A DNA stretch of 64,000 bases. Origin: Phycomyces blakesleeanus NRRL 1555(-). Its lineage: Eukaryota > Mucoromycota > Mucoromycetes > Mucorales > Phycomycetaceae. Each line of letters opens with the position of its first letter. The first letter of the stretch is position 1. The translations under genes were made by a program, and so were the position numbers. The notes beneath the pieces are model-generated. The model searched no databases. It saw only the letters and a program-made list of their open reading frames with translations, and was not told the DNA's origin. Of this stretch, positions 55,663 through 64,000 are shown one piece after another. The DNA lies in NCBI RefSeq assembly GCF_001638985.1, contig NW_017265161.1, positions 192,576 to 256,575 of the forward strand, written 5' to 3'.

Positions 55663-57676
55663 TCATCGACTTCTTGATCTTCTTCTGGATGTAGCAATTC
55701 TTCTGTCTCTGTCTCTCTCACGATCTCTTCCTCTTTCTCTATCCCTGTCTCTGTCTCTATCCCTGTCCCTTTCTCGGTCCCTTTCTCGGTCTCTCTCACG
55801 ATCTCTCTCACGATCTCTCTCGCGATCTCTTTCTCTGTCTCTGTCTCTATCCCTGTCTCTTTCTCTGTCTCTTGTTCTACTGGTACTTGTTCTACTTCTT
55901 CTATCATCATCATCAGCTCTTCTAGAATAACCTACAAGACAAAACAAAAAGTAGATAAATATCAACACCTTAACTACCTCTCTCTCTCTCTCCCTATTTG
56001 CTTTCTTGGTTGAATCATTAAATATCTATACTTACTATCATCGCCACGACGAGAACGATAGTCTCTGTCTTCTTGGTGACGTGAAGACCACTCACTACGA
56101 CGGGACTGACTATACTGAGAAGATGCTACACCAGCAGCACCAGTAGTAGAAGATGAAGATGATGAAGGAGGAGGGGCGGTTGCGCTACCAGCAGCACCAG
56201 CAGTAGCAGCACCATCAGCACCAGAAGTAGCAGTAGTACCAGCAGCAGCAGCAGCAGGAGCAGCAGCAGCAGCAGCGGTACCAGAACTTCCAGTAGAGTT
56301 AGCAGCAGTGGTAGTACCATTGTTGTTGTTGTTGTTGTTAGCAGCAGCAGCAGTGGTAGTAGCGATAGTGGTAGCAACAGGAGGGGCAGCAGCAAGAGCC
56401 GCGGCAGCAGCAGCAGCAGCAGAAACAGTCGCGGCAGTAGGAATGATTGGCTTGTGGACGTGTATATTGTGCATATGTTGGTTATGCATATGTGGATTGG
56501 AAAGATGTGTATTGTGAATATGTGCTCCAGGAATCATTACATTGTGATGGTGATGATGGTGATGGTGATGTGGATGGTGTTGATTGTGTAGATTGTGTGG
56601 GTTGTGAAGACCCACACCAGGAACATTGACTACCATGCCACCTGGCATATTACCAAGTGAAGGAACATTGGCCACCCCAATAGGAACAGGAGGAATGATA
56701 TGATGTCTTGCAGGAAGAATCATTTCTTTTACTTTTGACACACGATCCATACTACAAAGAGAAGATTAAAATAAAAAGGGCGTTATCGTCAGTTAATATT
56801 ATTATTTACATATATATCTATTGAGATTTGATCTTTACCGAATGGGATGCCATCCTCCAAATGGATGAGATTGCATGTGCAGGGCAGCTTCTGCTTGTTC
56901 AGTCGTGGCAAAGGTAATGATTGCTCGATCCTGGGCTTGATCAATAGACACGGGATTCAACAATCGAAAGAACTGCTGGATGTCGTTTGAGGTTGTGTGG
57001 GGTGGAAGGTGAGAGATTTTTACACAGTTGTCCAGGGTTCCATCGTGGATTGGCATTGGAATCCAGGGAGGAGATGCCAATGGGGTTGATTTCAGGTGAG
57101 CCAATAATCCAATCACCAGAATTCTGTCGCCCATCATAGTACCCGACAGATGCAAGGCTGTGTTTGCTGCTGCAGAGCTGTCAAAGGTAACCAAGCAATT
57201 GTGTGATCCATCTAATGCACTACACACAATCAGAATGAATAAAGAATGTATGTATATTTGTATATTTGTAGAAATATATATATATATATGCGTTTGTGTA
57301 TGTATACAAAAGTAATTGAATATTATATATATATATATATAATATGATAAAAACAAATAGACAAGGTAGACGAGATAGACAAGATAAACGAAGGTTGATT
57401 TTTATTATTATTATTATTGTGAATGTATAAATGTACACAATACACACAAAACAGGTCAAAAATATAGATATACATATAATAGAATCCTTTGTAAAGAATT
57501 AATATTAGAGCTTTTTTTTATACATATATATATATAGCGACTATTTACCTCGTTAGTTCAAGGTTGAGAATTGTACCAAAGATCGAAAATAGCTGAACGA
57601 GCGACTGCTGGTCTATTTGAGTAGGTAGATTTATTGCGTGTATCGTTGCATCCAATGGTCGTATATAACTAGACAT
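55663..57676 (-). CDS. Two-RRM SR-like splicing regulator (497 aa)
   Basis: complement(join(55663..55931, 56036..56751, 56839..57219, 57549..57676)), all junctions in frame. RRM1 (about residues 10-80) has IHAINLPTQIDQQSLVQLFS and, across the first intron, HNCLVTFDSSAAANTALHL. RRM2 (about 92-170) has NCVKISHLPPHTTSNDIQQF and RAIITFATTEQAEAALHM; its RNP motifs are degenerate. The middle holds a run of nine His, poly-Ala blocks and a run of seven Asn. The C-terminus is a long RE/RD dipeptide repeat ending SRRRSRSR. The plan resembles SREK1/SRSF11-type SR-related factors that act with the 3' splice-site machinery in the nucleus; the exact orthologue is not certain. Confidence 0.82.
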
Positions 57677-57699
57677 TTATATTAAATGAAAAGAAGGAA

Positions 57700-57719
57700 G
57701 GGGGGGGGGGGGGGGGGGG
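57700..57719. repeat. Run of 20 G just upstream of the SR-like gene
   Basis: An uninterrupted G tract on the plus strand, 24 bases before the start codon. The mRNA would carry poly-C if this part is transcribed. It may form a quadruplex in DNA. Confidence 0.9.
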
Positions 57720-59429
57720 TTGAGAAAGAAAGAAATAAAAAAAGACAGAAAAAAAAATTGAAATTTTGGGCATTTGCGGAGAAAATTGCTTAATTTTGTT
57801 TTTTTTTATTTATTTTTATTTTTATTTTTATTTTTATTTTTATTTTATATTATATTATATTATTTATTTATATTATATTATAGTGCCTTATAATATTTAA
57901 ACAAAAATTGTACTTTTTTTTGCATTTTGGTGTCTTTAATCAGGAACAAATATCATTGGCCAATATGTCTTCCTTAGGATCTTCTTTACGCATCTTATAG
58001 CAAACAATTCTTTTAAAAGAAGTCTATGAAATATTTTATGGTTGTGCATGAGCATTGGTATCAATATGTTTGTAAAGGTATACTAGTGCTGGTCTAAATC
58101 ATGAAACCATTTGAACGTTATAATAAGAGCAAGACAAACAAAAATAAAGAAGAAATAGTTTTCTTATTTATTTTCGCTGGACCATGTACCTTTATTGACA
58201 CGGAGGCTTATAATAAGCAACACAAACACTCCTCCAGCTTATGCTAGTATAACACTGTCTTATACCTATGCTTCCAAGCTTGAGAAGAAATGGTAAGCAT
58301 TCTGGTTAAGGGTGGTTAGAACTATGCTACAAAGAAAATGAAAGAGACTTGGTGATTATAACAGTAAGCAAGATAATTTTAGTGTTTTCTTAAAAGAGCC
58401 ATCAGATATTGGTAGCCATGGCAATTCGAACATTAGAAAGTCTAATTATCCGTCATATATTTTGGTAATGGGATGCTTGGGAAATATTTGGTCAAATTTA
58501 ACGGCCTCAGAACTTCAGGGGGGGTCATTAGATGTCATTTTGGCGTCAGCTTAAATCTAGATAAAGATCTGGTGATTTATTTACTTTTTGTTGTGGACGA
58601 ATTTTTGTACAAAAGATAATCAAACTGTTTTTTACGAGTATATTAGTACTTTAATATAGATGTACAACTCATATAAAAAAGAAGATATTCTTACTGCAGC
58701 AAACACTGCTTTATATAACTTTCTAGCTTGCACAAGTTGTAGACCGATATTGTAGGACGATAGAAATGCTTTAAAGAACATCCTTGGTTTGTCTTAATCT
58801 CGAGTTTAAACTGTATATAAATTAAGGTAGAATGAAAGAAGGCTATTGGAATTTATGGTTTATTTTTGGGATATTTAAGCTATATTCTACTTTTTGAGTT
58901 TATCATATAAATAGGCCTATAAACACTTGACATTAATAATAAATATTGATTGATTGGCTGGTTTTTCAGTCATTCATTTATGTATTTATGTATTTATTTA
59001 TTTGGGTTTTGGTTATTTGACAGCCAATATATAATGCATATATATATAATATATATATATATTATGTAAATTACATGTGTGTGTGTATGTGTTTAATGTA
59101 TGTGTATATAGTTGAAACTTGATACTTTGATATATATACACACATACGCACCCATGTATATATATATGTATATAAAGGGAATAAAAAGAAAGAAAGAAAA
59201 GTTAGAAGAGAAGGGGGGAAGTCAGAGGAGGTAGAGGAGGTAGAGAGAGATGAGAAGAAAGGAAGGAAAGGGGATATCAGAAAAAGGGTAATAGTTAAAT
59301 AGTTAAATAGTTAAATAGTTGATGGTAATAGTAATAGCAATAGTAATAGCAATAATAATTATAATGGTAATGGTAATAAAACAGACAAGGCAAACAAAAT
59401 CAGAATCAGAATCAGAATCAGAATTCAAA
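57720..59429. other. Intergenic region
   Basis: No supported gene. It has T-rich tandem TTTTA repeats near 57800-57845, TA-rich alternating repeats near 59030-59060, and the 3' flank of the Gln-rich gene with GGTAAT/AGTAAT repeats near 59320-59380 and (AGAATC)n near 59400. Confidence 0.45.
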
Positions 59430-61858
59430 TCAACACCTTTGACTGTGCCATTCAGGTGCATTTGGGTTTAGACCCTTCTTTGAATGAACCTTGCGTAAGA
59501 ACTGAGGTGATGCTGCACGGGTCATTGGTGGTGTGGTGAGATATGTGTTTGTTGTGGCAAGGGGTGGGGTCGGAGGACTGGGAGGAATCTTGACACGGCA
59601 ATGAATAAGCTCGCCATTCATGTGAGTATCGAATACCAAGTAGCCACCTTCTTCCTTGAGAGAGTTTGTGGGATGATTGAGGTTACTATTGCTGTTGCTG
59701 TTGCTATTGGTGTTGTTATTACTGCTGATGCCATTGCTGATGCCATTGCTGCTGTCACTGCTGCTACTACTACTAGAAGAAGAAGAAGTTGATCCATTTG
59801 CCGAAGTTAAAGGGGAGGCTCGTGGGGTTGGTAGACGCGTCATGGGCAATCGTATCAAACTATGGTCATGATGCTGTAGTTGCTGACTATTATTGGTGTT
59901 ATGATTATGATTATGATGATATGGCTGTGTTTGTGTTTGTATTTGTATTTGTGTTTGTGTTTGTGTTTGTGAAGGCTGGTGAAGGTGATGCTGATGTTGA
60001 ATTTGATGGTAATGGCTATTATTATGATAATGTTGCTCTTGTGTATGTGTTTGTACTTGTGTCTGTGGCTGGTGTTGATGCTGAGTCTGATGCTGATGCT
60101 GATGCTGATGCTGATGCTGATGATGTTGATTCTGATTCTGATTCTGATTCTGATTCAGAAGCGGTTGCTGTTGTTGGTGGTTATGGTGAGGTTGTGTTGA
60201 TGGTAGTGGTATCTGTTGCGGCTGTGCTTGTGCTTGTGCTTGTGCTTGTGCTTGTGCTTGTGCTTGTGCTTGTGCTTGTGTCTGTATCTGTACCTGTGAG
60301 AGTGGTCGGAAGGTTGGCGTAATTCTTCTTCTGCCAGTAATAGTTTTATCAAGTGGCGGCACAAATGTTCTCGGTCGATAGGATGTTTTGTGTACATCCA
60401 TTTCAAGAGACCGCTGATGCCGAAGTGAAGGTTCAAGCGGGATTTGGGCTTTCTGTACAACTGGGCCTTCATGCCGATGGTGTTCATGGCGTTGCTGCGG
60501 GTATTGCGGGTTCGGTTTTTGAATCTGTTGCTTTGATTGATGCTGTTGGGTTTGCTGGTATTGGTTTAGTATATTTTGATGCTGATACATCATCTTTTGC
60601 TGCTGTTGCTGTTGTTGATGCTGTTGATGCTGTTGCTGCTGTTGATGCTGTTTCTGTAGCTCAACTGCATACAAATTCTGTAATGCCTGCTGCTTCCTAT
60701 CCTGTTCTAGCTTCTGCTGTTCTTGCTTCTGTTGTTCTTGCTTCTTCTGCTCCAGTTTTTGCTTTTCCAGCTTTTGTTGTTCCAACTTTTGCTGTTGCTT
60801 TTCTAGCATTTGTTTTCTCATTTCCACATGTAGATCTATTAGTTGCTGCCTTTGTTGTTTCTGCTGTTGCTGCTGTTGCTGCTGTTGTTTCTGCAGTGTG
60901 ACGTTCTCCTGCTCATCATGGCTGTTTCGGAGCCTTTCTCGGTGAAGTTGGGCAGTCAGGTTCTTGCACTTTAAGTCTAGTTCTTCCAGGGCGGTCCCAC
61001 GGTCGAGACTTGTGTCCAACAAGTCCTGGTATTTGACTTGGAGTTTTGAGTGGTTGATCAGGAGGTCTTGGTACAGCTTGTTGTGGTCTTTGAGTTTTTT
61101 TGCGGCTTCTTCGTATCGGCTCTGCCAGTGGGATACAAGCTCGTCGCGAGGTGATACACGGCCGGAAGACAAGGGTGTAACCACTTGGGGTTGAAGTTGA
61201 ACTTGAGATTGAGATTGAGTTTGAGTTTGAGTTTGAGTTTGTTGGAGAGAGGAGAGAGAAGGAGAAGGAGAAGGAGAAGGGGATAGAAGAGGTGGATTGG
61301 AGTTTGATTTAGATTGATCTTCTTGGACTTGGTTTTGAAGAAGGAGTTGTGGATGTTGCTCGAGTTTTTCCAGTCTGGCTTCCATTGCCAGGCCGAGTTT
61401 TTCGAGACTATCCGTCTTTTTTTCGAGTTTCTTCAGGTCGTTGTCGATTTCTGGCATTGAGTCTCGGGTCAATAGTTGTTTGATCTGAGACTTGTCAAAG
61501 GGTATCGATGGAGATGAAGATGTGTGTTGGATCTGTGCTGGTGGTGAGTTTGACAGTGGTTGTTTTCCATGTTCTTCTGATTCTTGTGATGTTTCTGAGT
61601 CGCTTTCTTCTGATTCCTCTGATTCTTCTAATTCTTCAGAGTATTGTGGCTCAAGATGTTTGACAACCCGTAATATGGCCGGGTCATCATAAGCACGTTC
61701 CACACTATTGCTCGGTGTACTACAAAGCCATACCCGAATTTATTCATTTTTAAGTAAAGGAAATAAAGTATATAGAATGATTGTTACCTCGTGTCAACAT
61801 CATAACTATCTTCGTCGTCTTCACTTTCGCTTGAATCATCCGGTCCTCCGATACGCAT
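59430..61858 (-). CDS. Gln-rich coiled-coil protein with C-terminal PAM2-like motif (786 aa)
   Basis: complement(join(59430..61719, 61788..61858)); the intron (donor GTAACA, acceptor TTTGTAG) keeps frame. The N-terminus is acidic (SSESEDDEDSYDV, later EELEESEESEESDSE). Short coiled coils lie near residues 105-135 and 214-300 (LVSHWQSRYEEAAKKLKDHN, YQDLLDTSLDRGTALEELDL). Then come long Gln, Gln-Ala, Gln-His and Gln-Thr tracts to about 640. The last 14 residues are GLNPNAPEWHSQRC. The PAM2 consensus binding the MLLE domain of poly(A)-binding protein is L-N-P-x-A-x-x-F-x-P; here Trp781 replaces Phe, as in LARP4-type PAM2w. A role in mRNA regulation is inference. The start is uncertain: an upstream exon may exist. 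Confidence 0.7.
59915..60295. repeat. Trinucleotide and hexanucleotide coding repeats in the Gln-rich gene
   Basis: Tandem TGTGTT/TGTATT, GATGCT, GATTCT and GTGCTT units encode Gln-Thr, Gln-His, Gln-Asn and Gln-Ala tracts on the minus strand. The repeats are interrupted, but such arrays are expected to vary in length between strains. Confidence 0.85.
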
Positions 61859-63390
61859 CGGACAGCTGACACTTGGCTGTAAAACACAGACACAGAAAAT
61901 AACAAGTAAGAGAGAAATTGTCAATAAGATTGTATTCTCTTCTTTAATAAAAAAAAACACTAATTATAATTATTTTACTTTGATCTTTCCAGAGATAAAA
62001 CTGTGAGAGAGGGAATCGTATATGGACGGAGTAGGTGATATATCGGGCTATATGATTTGTGTGAGCTTAACGAGTATTAGTGTATGTGACTTTTATTTTA
62101 CCTGTCCAAGTTGTGATAAGAGTCTTTGAACGTTGGTGTGGATCGGTGAATTTAACATTTCTCTAAGCGATTTTTGTAAGATGATAAAGGAAATGAAAGA
62201 GAAAGAAGAAAAGGAAAGGAAGGGGTTAGAAGAAGAATATAAAATAAAAATTTAAATAAAAAAGTCAAATATAAAAAGCGAGAGAGAGAGAGAGTAAAGG
62301 AAGGAAGGAAGGAAGAAAGAAAGAAAGAAAGAGAGAAAGAGAGAAAGAAAGGAAGGGGTGAATTGTATGTGTTTATGTGTTTATGGGATGGGAGGGTTAA
62401 GTTTGGGGGGAGTAAGGGGAGGAGGAAGAGGAGGAGGAAGGAAGGAAGAAAAAAAAAAGGGGGGGGGAGAGAATAAAAAAAAAAAAAAAAGGGGGGAGAT
62501 AAGTGAGTTGAATTGAATGGAGTTGAATTAAAAGGGGGGTTTCAAGTGAGATATCTTTCTCTCTCTCTCTCTTTTATTTTATTTTATTTAATTTTCTTTT
62601 TAATTTTTTAATTTTTTAATTTTTATTTTTTTACTTCTTACAAGAAAAAATATTAAGCAAAGATTTGTTATAAAAAGACAAAGTCAAAGACGTTGATTAT
62701 GAAATAGCACTCTTTTTATTCACAAAACTAAATAAATAAAGAGCGAGACAATTTTTGGAAGTGCTGAACAAGCTTCTGTCTCACCCCATTTGCCTCGTGT
62801 TCTTTTTTGTACTTCAGTGTGGGGGATGAGGGATGTCATTTATATATCACACCAATATAAATAAATAAAATAAAAAAACGTTTTATTATTATTATAATAA
62901 TAATAGAAATCCTCGAGATTTTAGGCACTAAAAACAGAAGGAATCAAAATTCCCATAGTCAATTGGCATTCAATGTCTAGGATGCCTTTTTTTTTTCTTT
63001 AATGGAGTCATTCAACAAGAGATGAACAAAGGTAGGATTCCTAATATTTGGTCATCATTAACATTGATAAAAGTTAGCTTTAAAGGAATCTTATAATAGA
63101 GTGCGAAAAATGTGTATAGTGTATGTATATAGATAAATAAGGATATTGTCTAGACTCTTTTATAGTCTCTCTACCTGTGTCTCTGTCTATGCCTTTTTAA
63201 GCTTTAATTCTTTTTTGACTAGGAAATAAAGAAATAAAGAAAAGGGTCGATCTCTTAATCAATTAGGCTCAAGTGTCTGTTAAGATTTATTTCTTTCTTT
63301 CACGCAAGATTCTTTATTCGATTTGACTTTTGAGGGTTTAAAGTACATTAATTATATATTAAAATACATGGCTCTTTCACATTCATCTCA
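61859..63390. other. Upstream region of the Gln-rich gene
   Basis: A minus-strand frame 62158-62102 (MLNSPIHTNVQRLLSQLGQ) ends at a perfect GTAAAA-type donor, and 61878 has a TTTTACAG acceptor. Joining them gives a frame that stops before the main frame, so this exon is not included. Bases 62278-62490 hold (GA)n, (GAAA)n, (GGAAG)n, A16 and G9 tracts. No other gene is seen. Confidence 0.5.
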
Positions 63391-64000
63391 CTTTAGTCGG
63401 GCAAAATAGTGTAAAGAGCTGGTCAATATGTGACGATCTTTTGTGTTCACTACCCACCCTTCCTCCCTGCTAGAACCAAGAAGCCTTCCGATCCGACCTA
63501 TCTCTTTGCAAACACATGGCCCCAAGATACGCTCTCTTGGGTTCATACCATATCTTATGTCGACAGTCATTGGTAAGACTGCACCACGCAGCTGCGACTG
63601 GATTGATGGTCGCCCTGGTGATGCTGTTTATAGTCCAAACATAATGGCTTTAAATGCTTTTCTCCTCAGTGATTATAAAAGTGTAAACTTTCGCCAGCCG
63701 ATCGTTTACTCATCGGCTTCAAAGCTACTAAAGCCACATCTATGACAAATACAACATCGAACCAAGTCCATTGACGCTTTAAGACCAACAAGAATAGAAC
63801 TGACAAAGGATCTTCAAGCCTTTTTTTTTTTTTTTTAAAAAAAAAGGGCTTAATTTTTGAAGCAACTACCATGTGGCTACTCGGAGAAACAGCGCCTAAT
63901 CATGACACCATTCACCATCGGAAATCATCTGAACGAGCCCCTTCATACTTTGGTTACACTCAAGTACATGTACACAAAACAGACTTGTCCAAGCATTTAA
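63391..64000. other. Right edge: GC-richer DNA with unassigned frames
   Basis: A 100-codon plus-strand frame at 63443-63745 and a frame from 63891 to the window end (MWLLGETAPNHDTIHHRKSS) are not recognised. A hairpin-like AAGCC-T17-A9-GGGCTT lies at about 63817-63852. This could be a transposon relic or the edge of another gene; I cannot decide. Confidence 0.3.

Noticed and set aside
55604..55930. Plus-strand Leu-Ser repeat protein
   Set aside because: Antisense of the RE/RD repeat exon of the SR-like gene.
59789..60901. Plus-strand Val/Phe and Ala-rich frames
   Set aside because: Antisense of the Gln-rich repeats; composition follows from the repeats alone.
62102..62158. First coding exon of the Gln-rich gene
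   Set aside because: Good ATG and donor, but joining to the acceptor at 61878 leads to a stop before the main frame. Kept only as a possible non-coding or alternative exon.
63388..63745. Host gene on either strand at the right edge
   Set aside because: Frames are short, lack recognisable motifs and splice partners; listed only as unassigned.

Overview
The window looks like nuclear DNA of an early-diverging (Mucoromycota, probably Mucorales-type) fungus. The evidence is AT-rich intergenic DNA, genes split by many 50-350 bp GT-AG introns, TACTAAC-like branch sites, homopolymeric amino-acid tracts in regulatory proteins, and a transposon repertoire (Ty3/Gypsy chromovirus, APE-type LINE, Tc1, MULE, CACTA/Tnp2) typical of that group. 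The species cannot be named from the sequence alone.

Left part (1 to about 43.5 kb) is a transposon island with no host gene I can recognise. In order it holds: the edge of a CACTA/Tnp2-like element (1-837); a 5'-truncated LINE (970-4030) joined head-to-tail to a longer LINE copy (4031-8814); a tRNA-headed SINE whose 3' tail matches those LINEs (9836-10335); AT-rich DNA; a Tc1-like element with about 200-bp inverted repeats (12938-15505) that carries a solo LTR which itself carries another solo LTR; an unknown spliced gene (15822-17050); a solo LTR (18019-18550); a decayed MULE (18571-20540); another LTR (21115-21657); and a three-layer nest. In the nest, a zinc-finger transposon gene (22118-36298) is split by a MULE (25233-36078, 10-bp target duplication), which is split by an intact Ty3/Gypsy chromovirus with apparently identical LTRs (26312-32471, 5-bp target duplication). 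After that come a Gypsy integrase relic, a further solo LTR (37989-38410) and a CACTA element (38634-43430).

Right part (43.8-62 kb) is host DNA. Four genes all lie on the minus strand: a 16-exon USP25/28-like protein with UBA domain whose catalytic Cys position is Thr; an alpha-arrestin; a two-RRM SR-like splicing protein with His, Ala, Asn and RE/RD tracts; and a long Gln-rich coiled-coil protein ending in a PAM2-like PABP-binding motif with Trp in place of Phe. The last 2 kb has no gene I can identify.

Themes: transposon layers can be ordered by target-site duplications and by reading frames that continue across the insertions. The LINE and SINE probably share one reverse transcriptase through a common tail. 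The MULE carries an OTU-type cysteine protease module after a linker of duplicated short exons. Many nonsense codons in the transposons can be explained by C-to-T or G-to-A change.
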